From: Rhizobium glycinendophyticum
GTDB lineage: Bacteria; Pseudomonadota; Alphaproteobacteria; Rhizobiales; Rhizobiaceae
DNA: 64,000 nt
Direction: 5' to 3'
Assembly (NCBI RefSeq): GCF_006443685.1
Contig: NZ_VFYP01000002.1
Coordinates: forward strand, 62,001-126,000
The position numbers and the translations under genes were made by a program. Below are positions 1 to 8,018 of this stretch, in pieces; position 1 is the stretch's first letter, and every line of letters begins with the position of its first letter. The notes beneath the pieces were generated by a model. The model did no database searches. It saw nothing but the letters and a program-made list of their open reading frames with translations, and was not told the origin of the DNA.

Positions 1-402
1 ATCGCCGTAGCCGAGATCGCCGAGATCCTGGGCGACAAGGACATGCAGGCTTGGTCTAGGGAGGCATTTACCATTGGCGCCTGCCAGATCGATGAGCAGG
101 GATATCTGCCGCTGGAACTCGCCCGCGCCGAGCGCGCCTATGAATATCACCTCTATGCCTATAGTGCCTTGGCAGGGCTCGCCATCCGCCTGTCTGCGGC
201 GGGTGCAATCGCCCTGCCCTGCGAAGACCGCCTCGACAGGCTCTACCGTCTGGTCTCTCGCGGGGAAGACAGCGCCCGTGATTTCGCGACGCGCACAGGG
301 CTTCGCCAACGCCCCCCCTCCCGCCGGCATCTTGAGGCGGTTGCGGTCGCTCCGCCCCACTTCAATGATATGCGCACGACCGGCGACGTGAAATATCCCT
401 GA
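1..402 (+). CDS. Alginate-lyase-like protein, C-terminal part (5' end outside window)
   Basis: The frame is open from base 1 and ends with TGA at 400-402, so only the last ~133 residues are present. Residues with the pattern G-Y-L-P-L-E-L-A-R-A-x-R-A-x-x-Y-H-x-Y-A, followed by an L-A-x-L-A-I-R stretch, match what I know of the C-terminal part of the alginate lyase family (PF05426; an alpha/alpha fold that cleaves mannuronate-containing polymers). The family's catalytic residues would lie upstream and cannot be seen. The next gene is an AlgE-type mannuronan epimerase, so both products plausibly act on the same uronate polymer. The assignment rests on pattern recognition of a short tail; another polysaccharide lyase of the same fold is possible. 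Confidence 0.6.
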   Translation: MAVAEIAEILGDKDMQAWSREAFTIGACQIDEQGYLPLELARAERAYEYHLYAYSALAGLAIRLSAAGAIALPCEDRLDRLYRLVSRGEDSARDFATRTGLRQRPPSRRHLEAVAVAPPHFNDMRTTGDVKYP

Positions 403-542
403 CCTCGAATAGGGCTAAATAATACTCGGCTTGGACCAAATAAAACCAGCCATCGTTGATCTGCATTTATATCCTTTCCCAGTTACCGCTTTTACACTCG
501 AAGGAATTGAGAGGTAACGGCCCTGAGGGCGATGGGGAAAAC

Positions 543-3500
543 ATGGCGATTTTTAATGTATTGGATTATGGCGCAACCCCCGACGACGACACGGTCGACA
601 GTGCAGCCATTCAGGCAGCAATTGATGCGGCCTATGCGGCGGGTGGCGGTACCGTCTATATCCCCGCCGGCACCTTCTTGATGACGGGAAACCCCGCAAA
701 TTCCTCGGACGGCTGCATCGAAGTCCGCTCCAACGTCACCCTGAGCGGCGCCGGCATTGGTGAAACGGTACTCAAGTTGGTCGACCACTTCGACACCCGT
801 ATCAACGGCATGGTCCGCACGCCCGTCGACGAAAACGTCAGCAATGTGGTCATTGAGAATCTGACGATCGACGGCAACCGGGCAAACAACACAGAACACC
901 AGGCTGGCATCATCACGGGCGTGAAGGAGGAGACCGGCCTCATCCATCAGGACATCACGATCCGCGGTGTTGAGGTCATGAATTGCAATGCCTATGGCAT
1001 CAATCCGCATGAAATTACGTATGATTTGGTCGTCGAAGACTGTATCTCGCACGGCAATGGCAAGGATGGTTTCGTTGCCGATTACGTCGTGAACGGGCTC
1101 TACAGAAACAATATTGCCTACGACAACGACCGTCATGGCTTTAATATCACCACGAGCAGCCACGACATCACACTGGAAAACAATATTGCCTATGACAATG
1201 GCGGCGCCGGCCTTGTCACCCAGCGGGCTGATATCTTCCCGGAGGGGCAGAATGATATTCCCTGGCCAACGAACATTACCGTCATCGGCGGCGAGTATTA
1301 CAGCAACGAGCGTGAGGGCATTCTCATCAAGCTCTCGGACAGCGTCACCGTGATCGGTGCCAGCGTTCACGACAACATGCGTCAAGGCATCCGGATTGAA
1401 GGTGCGACCAATACGACAATCCACGACAGCACGATCTTCAACAACTCCCAGGAAAGCGCTGGCGTCTACGACGAAATCAATATCCGCCTGCGGGTAGACG
1501 ATACTGTAAATCCGCCAAGGATATACTATTCCGAAGATACGAAGATCTATGATAACCTGATCTATGCGGATGGAGTAATTCGCGCGCGTTACGGCATACG
1601 CGAGGAATCGACCAATTCGACCGCCGACAATCCGTCCGGCACCATTGTTTACGGCAATACCGTCACGGGGGAAGTCAGCGGCGACATCTTCATCCCGCCG
1701 CACTCGGCCACAGAAGGTCCCGACATCTTTTACGGCACCGCGAGCGGCGATAACTTTGCCGGCCTCGGCGGCGATGACATCTACATCGTCAACCATTCGC
1801 TCGATGTTGTGACCGAGCAGCCCAATGCGGGTAACGACACGGTCATTGCCTCGCTCAACCATACGCTCGCCGCCAACGTCGAAAATCTTTATCTGACCGG
1901 CAATGCCATCCGCGGCACCGGCAACGATCTCGCCAACGAAATTGTCGGCAATAATCTGAACAACGAATTGGAAGGTCTGGGAGGCGCCGACATCCTGGAC
2001 GGCGGCCTCGGCGCCGATATCATGCAGGGTGGCGACGGTAACGACACCTATTTCGTCGACAATGTCGGCGACGCGATCGTCGAAAAGGACCATGCGGGTG
2101 CCGGCGGCTATGACACGGTCTACAGCACTGTCAGCTACACCCTCTCTGCCGAGGTGGAAAAACTGATCCTGCTCGGCACCGGCAATCTTGACGGCACCGG
2201 CAATGCCTCCGCCAACACCTTGATCGGCAATGATGGCAACAACGTTCTCGATGGCAAGGGTGGTGCCGATATCATGACCGGCGGCAAGGGCAACGACACC
2301 TATGTCGTTGACCACACCGGCGACGTGATTAACGAGCTTGCAAACCAGGGATTTGACACCGTCCTGAGTTCGCTCACCTATGTTCTCGGCGCCAATCTCG
2401 AGAACCTGACACTGACCGGCAATCTCAGCCGCGACGCCACCGGCAACGAATTGTCCAACGTGCTGAAGGGTAATGACGGGATCAACAAGATCCACGGTAT
2501 GGATGGTGACGACTTTATCGAAGGCGGATTGGGTGCCGACCAGCTTTATGGCGACAGTGGCAACGACACATTCATTCTACGCAAGGGTGAATTCGCCGGC
2601 GACGTGATTGAAGACTTCACGGGCAAGGGCGATGGGCTCGGCGATTCGATCGTCTTCACCGGTTTTTCGTCGGCAGCCGTGCTGGTTGATCTGGGCGGCG
2701 GCAACTGGATGGTCCAGGACGGCAGCTATACCGAAACCTTCCGCATCAAGACGCCGATCGGCGAATCCGCTTTTGTCGCACAAGATTATGGCTTCGCCAC
2801 CGATGTGGTGATCCCGCAGAACACGCCGCCCGTCGCATCTGCCACCGGCAACACCGCGAGCGGCAACGAGGACACGCTGATTATCGGCTCCGTACCGGCC
2901 GGCAGCGACGGTGAAAATGATGCGTTGAGCTATGTCCAGGTCGGAACGCTTGCCGGCCTGACGCTGAATTCCAATGGCAGTTTCTCCTATCAGCCCGGCA
3001 GCAACGCCAATGGCCCGGTCACCTTCAATTATGTGGTCGTCGATGCGAAGGGGGCGCAGAGTGCTGCTCAAACCTTCACCATCACGGTTAATCCGGTCAA
3101 TGACACCCCGATGGCAGCGGCCGCCGGCAACACCGCTTCGGGTAACGAGGACACAACGATCACCGGCACGATCCCGGCAGGGACCGATTGGGACGGCGAT
3201 ACGCTTACCTACGTCCAGGTCGGGACGGTCCCTGGCCTGACGCTGAATGCCAACGGCACATTCTCCTATGTGCCGGTCGCCAATTTCAATGGCGCTGTTT
3301 CCTTCAATTATGCCGTCCGCGATCCCTCGGGCGCCACAAGCGCCACACAGGCCTTCGTCATCACCGTGGTTCCCGTCAATGACGCGCCTACGGCAGCGGC
3401 CGCTGGCAATGCCGCCTCGGGCTTGGCGAACACCGTTATTGCTGGGGCCCTGCCGAGCGGCGCGGATATCGAGGGCGATGCCATCAGCTACGCGCTCGTC

Positions 3501-4367
3501 AGCGGACTCAGTGGGTTGACGCTCAATCCCAATGGCACCTTCTCCTATACACCAGCCTCCGGCGCGACCGGTGATTTCACCTTCCAGTACAAGGTGGTCG
3601 ATGCGCTCGGCGCGGAGAGTGCCGCCCAAAGCTTCACCATCTCCGTCACCTCCCCCTCCGGTCAGGTCATCACCGGGAACAACAGCAGCAATATTCTGCA
3701 TGGCGGGTCCGGCGACGACACGATCGACGGCCTGAAGGGCTCCGACACGATGTATGGCCATGCCGGCAACGACACCTATTACGTGGATGCTTCGGGCGAC
3801 AAGGTGATCGAGGTCGTCGGCGAGGGATACGACCGCGTCCTGACCACCTCGTCCTTCACGCTGCAGGCTGGCTCCGAGGTGGAATATGTCAAGGCGACCG
3901 GCACCTCCTCCGTCTCGCTCAAGGGCAATGAATTCAACAACGTGTTGGTCGGCAATGCCGCATCCAACACATTGACCGGCAACAATGGCGATGACCGCCT
4001 GGACGGTGGTCTCGGCAAGGATTCGCTGACTGGCGGCAATGGCAAGGACAGCTTCGTTTTCTCCACCGCGCTCTCCTCGTCGAACGTCGACGCGGTCAAG
4101 GATTTCAAGGTGGTGGATGACACGATCGTGCTCGATAAGACGATCTTCTCCGCCCTTGCCACAGGCCAGCTGTCAGCCGCGGAATTCGTCGTGGGCACGC
4201 AGGCGCTCGATGCAAATGATCACATCATCTACGACAAGACCGCCGGCACCCTGTTCTACGACGCTGACGGCGCAGGCGGCCTCGCCGCCGTTCAGTTCGC
4301 CACCATCTCGAAAAATCTCGCCATCACCTATCTCGACTTTGTCGTAGAGGATACCGCGCTGGTCTAG
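543..4367 (+). CDS. Secreted AlgE-type mannuronan C5-epimerase with RTX repeats
   Basis: The start is placed at ATG 543 (preceded by GGGGAAAAC; the open frame reaches back to 456), giving 1274 aa. Residues 1-~390 form a right-handed beta-helix A-module closely resembling Azotobacter AlgE enzymes, which convert mannuronate to guluronate in alginate. Landmarks are GGGTVYIPAG near the N-terminus, DGFVADY and NDRHGFN. Residues ~390-690 are RTX calcium-binding nonapeptides (GGDGNDTYFVD-type). Residues ~760-1036 are three cadherin/VCBS-like repeats. Residues ~1040-1186 are a second RTX block, and the acidic/hydrophobic C-terminus fits a type I secretion signal. There is no N-terminal signal peptide, as expected for ABC export; no exporter is in view. 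The catalytic DPHE motif reads NPHE here (residues 154-157), so activity may be altered. Confidence 0.88.
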   Translation: MAIFNVLDYGATPDDDTVDSAAIQAAIDAAYAAGGGTVYIPAGTFLMTGNPANSSDGCIEVRSNVTLSGAGIGETVLKLVDHFDTRINGMVRTPVDENVSNVVIENLTIDGNRANNTEHQAGIITGVKEETGLIHQDITIRGVEVMNCNAYGINPHEITYDLVVEDCISHGNGKDGFVADYVVNGLYRNNIAYDNDRHGFNITTSSHDITLENNIAYDNGGAGLVTQRADIFPEGQNDIPWPTNITVIGGEYYSNEREGILIKLSDSVTVIGASVHDNMRQGIRIEGATNTTIHDSTIFNNSQESAGVYDEINIRLRVDDTVNPPRIYYSEDTKIYDNLIYADGVIRARYGIREESTNSTADNPSGTIVYGNTVTGEVSGDIFIPPHSATEGPDIFYGTASGDNFAGLGGDDIYIVNHSLDVVTEQPNAGNDTVIASLNHTLAANVENLYLTGNAIRGTGNDLANEIVGNNLNNELEGLGGADILDGGLGADIMQGGDGNDTYFVDNVGDAIVEKDHAGAGGYDTVYSTVSYTLSAEVEKLILLGTGNLDGTGNASANTLIGNDGNNVLDGKGGADIMTGGKGNDTYVVDHTGDVINELANQGFDTVLSSLTYVLGANLENLTLTGNLSRDATGNELSNVLKGNDGINKIHGMDGDDFIEGGLGADQLYGDSGNDTFILRKGEFAGDVIEDFTGKGDGLGDSIVFTGFSSAAVLVDLGGGNWMVQDGSYTETFRIKTPIGESAFVAQDYGFATDVVIPQNTPPVASATGNTASGNEDTLIIGSVPAGSDGENDALSYVQVGTLAGLTLNSNGSFSYQPGSNANGPVTFNYVVVDAKGAQSAAQTFTITVNPVNDTPMAAAAGNTASGNEDTTITGTIPAGTDWDGDTLTYVQVGTVPGLTLNANGTFSYVPVANFNGAVSFNYAVRDPSGATSATQAFVITVVPVNDAPTAAAAGNAASGLANTVIAGALPSGADIEGDAISYALVSGLSGLTLNPNGTFSYTPASGATGDFTFQYKVVDALGAESAAQSFTISVTSPSGQVITGNNSSNILHGGSGDDTIDGLKGSDTMYGHAGNDTYYVDASGDKVIEVVGEGYDRVLTTSSFTLQAGSEVEYVKATGTSSVSLKGNEFNNVLVGNAASNTLTGNNGDDRLDGGLGKDSLTGGNGKDSFVFSTALSSSNVDAVKDFKVVDDTIVLDKTIFSALATGQLSAAEFVVGTQALDANDHIIYDKTAGTLFYDADGAGGLAAVQFATISKNLAITYLDFVVEDTALV
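2821..3654 (+). repeat. Three tandem ~280-bp repeats encoding cadherin/VCBS-like domains
   Basis: Within the epimerase gene three consecutive units share the protein pattern A-A-x-G-N-x-A-S-G, then G-L-T-L-N-x-N-G-x-F-S-Y, then F-x-x-x-V-x-D-x-x-G-A. They begin near 2833, 3112 and 3397. Such domains act as extracellular spacers or adhesion modules in RTX proteins. They separate the two RTX blocks. DNA identity between units is partial, so the duplication is not recent. Confidence 0.75.
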
Positions 4368-4400
4368 TCACCATTTCCACGAACCGCGTTGGCAGAATGC

Positions 4401-4448
4401 AAGAAACCGCCGGCTGTCGATCAGCGACCGCCGGCGGCTCTGTTTCTT
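4401..4448 (+). terminator. Bidirectional intrinsic terminator after the epimerase gene
   Basis: The arms CCGCCGGC (4407-4414) and GCCGGCGG (4430-4437) enclose an inner GTCG/CGAC stem and an ATCAG loop. A pyrimidine run (CTCTGTTTCTT) follows, and AAGAAA precedes the hairpin, so it can also act for leftward transcription, for example from tRNA-Leu in the uninserted chromosome. Confidence 0.75.
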
Positions 4449-4582
4449 CGCTTGGAAATATTAGCCAGCAACCTGCCAGCCCCAGGCACAGATGTGCGGA
4501 GATCGAATGGCCACGACCCTGGCAACATCGGATATCAAAGATCGCAGATCCATCCACCGATAAGCGGCACGCTGAAAATGTC

Positions 4583-4589
4583 TTGGTGC
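4583..4589 (+). other. Left attachment junction (core TTGGTGC)
   Basis: Core shared with 24800-24806. Chromosomal DNA lies to the left; to the right begins the element half-site, including TATA-N3-GCGAACC (4601-4614), which pairs with GGTTCGC-N3-TATA at the right end when the ends are joined. The codon phase of the core (third base T, then TGG, TGC) is the same at both junctions. Confidence 0.82.
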
Positions 4590-4787
4590 ACCGCGAGTGA
4601 TATAAAAGCGAACCCCGAAAAATTTTGGAGTTTTTCGTTTAAAAAACAGTCACCTGCACCTAGCTCTTTGGTCCAGAAGGCGCTTGCTCTAAGGGCTGCT
4701 GGGAGTTCACTAGCGTCTATTGCAATCGCTTTAGATGTGTCGCTGTCGACCGTCAAACGGTACGTCAAATCGGGCGAAGGTTTGTAG
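4584..4787 (+). pseudogene. Severed 3' end of the serine integrase gene (C-terminal HTH)
   Basis: From the core onward the frame encodes W-C followed by 65 residues ending at TAG 4785-4787. The last ~38 residues (L-V-Q-K-A-L-A-L-R-A-A-G, S-L-A-S-I-A, D-V-S-L-S-T-V-K-R-Y) are a helix-turn-helix of the Hin/Tn3-resolvase C-terminal type. There is no convincing start: the nearest in-frame ATG (4578) lies in host DNA and lacks a Shine-Dalgarno. When the ends are joined, the integrase frame (codon AAT at 24798-24800, then TGG TGC) continues into this segment without a stop. It is therefore best read as the detached tail of the integrase gene at 23067-24902, not as an independent gene. Confidence 0.85.
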
Positions 4788-4861
4788 GCTCGGTGTCTTT
4801 AGTTTCGCCACGGAAGCCAGAATACTCGGATATCTGAGCCCTTACCGTGACGTCCAAGCTA

Positions 4862-5353
4862 CTACCCAAACAGGTTGTTGATCCAACGCGTTCCTGCTCC
4901 GTGAGATGAATTCCCCTTCGTGATCTCGACATTCAGGCCATTGAGGCAAAGCTCAAGTTTTTTCAAAGTGTCCAGGTTTATCGATTTCAATTCTCCCCGT
5001 TCGAGTAAAGCTATAAATTTTCGTCCAATTTGAGCTTGCTCGGCCAATTTCTCTTGTGAAAGGTCGGCCAGACCTCGCGCGGCGCGAAAAGCTTGCCCAC
5101 CAAACGCGTCTGCCTTGTCTGGTGACTTCCATCGGATTCCAGCACCGTATCCGTCTGTTGGATCAAGAAACTCTACCCCGTGTACTTCGTAAAAGGCTTT
5201 TACTGTCAAAGCTGCGCTTGGCAGCCGCTGCCGCGTACCGTTCTCCAAAGTGATTAGGAATCGGCCAGTTAGCTTGCACGAGGTCTCAACATGACTTTGG
5301 TTATAGCCAAGGAGAAATCGTGCAGCTCGCAGAAGGGCCGGAAGTGATTGCAT
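4862..5353 (-). CDS. Transcriptional regulator with two XRE-type HTH domains
   Basis: This 163-aa protein has two Cro/CI-like helix-turn-helix segments: residues ~5-62 (L-L-R-A-A-R-F-L-L-G-Y-N-Q-S, then L-E-N-G) and ~86-145 (A-F-R-A-A-R-G-L-A-D-L-S-Q-E-K-L-A, then L-E-R-G). The second is the more canonical. It lies at the left end of the element and is divergent from the coupled three-gene unit starting at 5495. It probably represses itself and that unit through the shared 140-bp region. A link to control of the rest of the element is possible but not visible. Confidence 0.8.
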   Translation of the reverse strand: MQSLPALLRAARFLLGYNQSHVETSCKLTGRFLITLENGTRQRLPSAALTVKAFYEVHGVEFLDPTDGYGAGIRWKSPDKADAFGGQAFRAARGLADLSQEKLAEQAQIGRKFIALLERGELKSINLDTLKKLELCLNGLNVEITKGNSSHGAGTRWINNLFG

Positions 5354-5398
5354 TCTCTCAAGAAATCGCTGGAGCTTGAAATGTCAACATAGGCTCTA

Positions 5399-5456
5399 TT
5401 TCGATCCTTTTTGTGAGTTTTCGATCTTTTTCTTTGCAAATCGGTCCCGAATCGGT
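5399..5456. promoter_or_regulatory. Candidate operator: paired direct repeats between divergent genes
   Basis: TTTCGATCCTTTTT (5399-5412) is nearly repeated as TTTCGATCTTTTT (5419-5431), 20 bp apart, i.e. two helical turns. A second pair, AAATCGGT (5438-5445) and GAATCGGT (5449-5456), follows. They sit in the region shared by the tandem-XRE regulator and the 54-codon gene. Direct repeats would suit a protein with two HTH domains. No promoter is clear enough to assign. Confidence 0.35.
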
Positions 5457-5494
5457 GTTTTTGGTGCGTATCAAACGAATCAAGAGGACGTCCG

Positions 5495-5659
5495 ATGACC
5501 GAAATTCTTTTTAAGTTTGCACCTGGATTTCGCTCGAAAGTGCCGCTGGAACGTAAAAGCAATCAACTCGACTTCGCTTTCATGTTCGATGTGGATGATT
5601 TTGCACGCCAGGTCTCTCCTCAAATGTCGCGGCTGCCGCTGGCTTGTGGAGAGGTGTGA
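5495..5659 (+). CDS. Small protein of 54 aa, first gene of the FtsH-like unit
   Basis: This short gene runs from ATG 5495 to TGA 5657-5659. A strong Shine-Dalgarno (AAGAGGA) lies 7-8 bases upstream of the start. Its TGA overlaps the ATG of the next gene (TGATG at 5657-5661), and the same arrangement recurs at the next junction, so three genes are translationally coupled. The product is mixed-charge with no signal peptide or membrane segment; it begins MTEILFKF and has an acidic D-V-D-D patch in the middle. I recognise no family. The coupling is the main evidence that it is real. Confidence 0.65.
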   Translation: MTEILFKFAPGFRSKVPLERKSNQLDFAFMFDVDDFARQVSPQMSRLPLACGEV

Positions 5660-5982
5660 TGTCGCCATCTGACAAAGCGGACACTCGCACCGAATTAGCT
5701 GATCTCGCCAATAAGCTGCGAGACCTTGCCTTCGCTCTTGATGAATTGAGTTCTGTCGGTCCTGAGGGGATCGAAGCTAGTGTCTCGATTTCGGAGTGGA
5801 CTTTCGCAAATCGGATCGTGCCCATCCTCGTAGGAAAGATGATGGGTCACCCCTCAATCAAGAATGGCAATATCGGTGCGACGACCGAGATATTTTATAT
5901 TGATACGACCGCTGGTTTGGCTCGGTCGTTCAATCGCTGGTACCGGTTAGGCCCCGGTATCCACGACCATTTGGTGATGTGA
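5659..5982 (+). CDS. Hypothetical protein (107 aa) coupled to FtsH-like protease
   Basis: The start at ATG 5659 is favoured over the upstream in-frame codon at 5644 because GGAGAGG lies just before it and it forms the TGATG overlap with the preceding gene. Residues ~7-35 are predicted helical and charged (possible short coiled coil: L-A-D-L-A-N-K-L-R-D-L-A-F-A-L-D-E-L). The rest contains F-Y-I-D-T-T-A-G-L-A-R-S-F-N-R-W-Y. There are no membrane segments. Its TGA (5980-5982) overlaps the ATG of the protease gene. It may be an adaptor, substrate or antitoxin-like partner of the protease; that is inference from position only. Confidence 0.7.
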   Translation: MSPSDKADTRTELADLANKLRDLAFALDELSSVGPEGIEASVSISEWTFANRIVPILVGKMMGHPSIKNGNIGATTEIFYIDTTAGLARSFNRWYRLGPGIHDHLVM

Positions 5983-8018
5983 TGAGCGACAAGCACGGTT
6001 ATCAGGTTGATGAGTTTATCGATGCGTTGCGAGCAGTGGCGGACGCAAAACGAGAGCTTAATCGTGTAATTCAAGAAGCTCCTCAGCGGCTTTATGGTGG
6101 TCGCGGCAGGGAGCTACTTGATAAAAGCCCGCGTGAATTCCTTGGATACTGCGCCCTAGTTCGCATTCTCAAACGGCAATATGGATTTCTGTCAAAAGGC
6201 GGTGGGGTCCTGGTAGTACGAGTGCCTTCTCGCTGGCCCATAGAAGACTTCGAGCCTCTTGCGGATTTATGTTTGGGGCCTGGCAAGAACAGAGACACCT
6301 TAGATTTCAGTGTGTGCTGTCACACCTCACGGAACCGAAAGGGCAAATGGGATTTCCAGCCGCAGAGATACCTCTCTGCACCTAGGACAATCGTGTTCAT
6401 TTCAAAGGGAAATGAATTGCACGCGGAATTCGAAGCAGTGGTCGACTGGACAGCGGATTTGGATGTTCTGGATTCTCGGTGCGTTGAAGGTCTCTGCAAA
6501 TTTTTGGGGAGTGGTAGGCTCTCTGACGATGACAGAGAATTTCTTCAGCAACAGGACGTCGGCGTTATCGACAGTGCGTTTCGGCGCGGCAAGCCCGCAG
6601 AAAGGGCTATTGGGAGACTTAGAAAGCTGGTGTCGCATGGAGCCGACAAACCCACCCTTCCTTTGTCATCATTTGGTTCTGCAGGCGAATGGGGACAACG
6701 CCTGAAGCGTGATCTTGCGCTTTGGAGGGAAGGAGTTCTCCCCTGGAACCAGATCGACAAAGGAATTCTGCTCTACGGACCTCCTGGAACCGGCAAGACG
6801 ACATTTGCGAAATCATTAGCCGTCGAGTGCAATGCCCACTTTATCGCTTCCTCACTCGGTCAATGGCAGAGTTCGGGACACATGGGCGATCTGCTCAAAG
6901 CAATGTACGCGACTTTTGCAGAAGCAAAGGCATCTGCTCCCTCAATATTGTTAGTAGACGAGTTCGATTCATTCGGTCATCGGGCGAAGCTCTCTGGCGA
7001 CAATGCCCAGTACATGCTGGAAGTCATCAACGCGATGCTTGAAGCAGTGGACGGCGCTACCGGCCGCGATGGTGTGATCATCGTCGCGGCGAGCAATCTT
7101 CCTGAACGGATTGATCCGGCTTTCCTTCGTCCTGGGCGTCTGGAAAAACACATCGAATTGTCAAAACCGGATACCGCAGGGCGAGAGGCAATCCTCACAC
7201 ACTATCTACCCGAATTCTCCGGGAACGAGGCCTTGAAAGAGGCCGCGAGGAATTTAAACGGCAAAAGCGGTGCTGATCTTGAGTATATAGCTCGCCAAGT
7301 CCGGAAGCGTGCGCGAGACGAAAGCCGCCCAGCCAGGATCGCAGACCTTGTCGAAGTGGTGCCCGTCTTCATCCCATTGAAGCCTGATGAATTATGGCGA
7401 ATATGCCTTCACGAAGCAGGCCACGCTGTGCTCGCGAAAGTATTTGATATCGGCACGATAACCTCTGTCGAGGTTTATACGGATGACAATCGTGCCGACC
7501 AGGATGACGATATTCATGGACGAACGATGATATTGACCCCTCGTTCGACCTTGCACACTGAGAGTTCATATCGTGCCGAGATCGCGATGAAACTGGCTGG
7601 CCTCGCGGCCGAGGAAGTCTTCGTCGGAGATCGGTCGACAGCCTCAGGGGGACTGGAGAAAGGTGACCTCGCCGAAGCGACCGAACTAGCCCTTAAGATG
7701 GTCACTATGTTTGGAATGGGTAGCACACTAAACGTCCTACCGACGCGTTTCCTTGACACCAAGGATGCGGCTCTCTTTCAGAAGTATCCGTACATTCAGC
7801 GGGAAGTTGACGAAATCTTACAATCTGAACTCGACGAAGCGCGTGAAACTCTCAGGAAATACAAGGACGTGGTCGTATCATTGGCCAAAGCTTTGAAGAA
7901 GAAACGGAGTGTCTTCGGCTATGACCTGGACACCATTCTCCGTCCCCTACCTAGGCGCACCCGCCGTGCAGTCTTCACCCGAGACCAAGACCTAAACAGC
8001 GTGGTGGTGACACCGTAG
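5982..8018 (+). CDS. Soluble FtsH-like AAA+ ATPase / M41 zinc metalloprotease
   Basis: The start at ATG 5982 overlaps the upstream stop (a GTG at 5979 is the alternative), giving 678 aa. Residues ~1-235 are a unique N-terminal region. An AAA+ module follows with Walker A GPPGTGKT (266-273), Walker B L-L-V-D-E-F-D and an arginine-finger-like R-P-G-R. The protease domain has the zinc motif HEAGH (477-481) and a third ligand D562 in the FtsH-like context G-G-L-E-K-G-D-L-A-E-A-T. All catalytic elements are therefore present. Unlike housekeeping FtsH (~640 aa, two N-terminal membrane helices) no membrane segment is seen, so the enzyme should be cytosolic. Related soluble M41-type proteins occur on mobile islands. 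The role, probably regulated proteolysis triggered through the N-terminal region, is inferred. Confidence 0.85.
   Translation: MSDKHGYQVDEFIDALRAVADAKRELNRVIQEAPQRLYGGRGRELLDKSPREFLGYCALVRILKRQYGFLSKGGGVLVVRVPSRWPIEDFEPLADLCLGPGKNRDTLDFSVCCHTSRNRKGKWDFQPQRYLSAPRTIVFISKGNELHAEFEAVVDWTADLDVLDSRCVEGLCKFLGSGRLSDDDREFLQQQDVGVIDSAFRRGKPAERAIGRLRKLVSHGADKPTLPLSSFGSAGEWGQRLKRDLALWREGVLPWNQIDKGILLYGPPGTGKTTFAKSLAVECNAHFIASSLGQWQSSGHMGDLLKAMYATFAEAKASAPSILLVDEFDSFGHRAKLSGDNAQYMLEVINAMLEAVDGATGRDGVIIVAASNLPERIDPAFLRPGRLEKHIELSKPDTAGREAILTHYLPEFSGNEALKEAARNLNGKSGADLEYIARQVRKRARDESRPARIADLVEVVPVFIPLKPDELWRICLHEAGHAVLAKVFDIGTITSVEVYTDDNRADQDDDIHGRTMILTPRSTLHTESSYRAEIAMKLAGLAAEEVFVGDRSTASGGLEKGDLAEATELALKMVTMFGMGSTLNVLPTRFLDTKDAALFQKYPYIQREVDEILQSELDEARETLRKYKDVVVSLAKALKKKRSVFGYDLDTILRPLPRRTRRAVFTRDQDLNSVVVTP

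Noticed and set aside
492..2495. Long minus-strand frame opposite the epimerase (667 codons)
   Set aside because: A shadow of GC-rich RTX repeats; the plus-strand product is clearly a real epimerase and this one has no family features.
1716..2600. CRISPR-like regular repeats
   Set aside because: The periodicity is the RTX nonapeptide coding pattern, with degenerate third positions and no spacers. No CRISPR array is seen in the window.
2577..3761. Minus-strand frame of 394 codons opposite the cadherin-like repeats
   Set aside because: Repetitive mirror of the plus-strand repeats, with no start signal or recognisable domain.
4389..4577. In-frame extension of the HTH fragment to ATG 4389
   Set aside because: This part lies in host DNA left of the attachment core, overlaps the epimerase terminator and has no protein character. 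The meaningful coding sequence begins at the core.
4565..4589. Dyad CGGCACG (4565-4571) / CGTGCCG (24809-24815) in the reconstructed empty site, as an attB inverted repeat
   Set aside because: Its centre falls just left of the TTGGTGC core and does not coincide with the attP centre, so it is more likely part of tRNA structure plus chance.
5982..8018. Housekeeping FtsH
   Set aside because: No membrane helices, a unique N-terminus, a location inside the mobile element and coupling to two small genes rule out the essential membrane protease.
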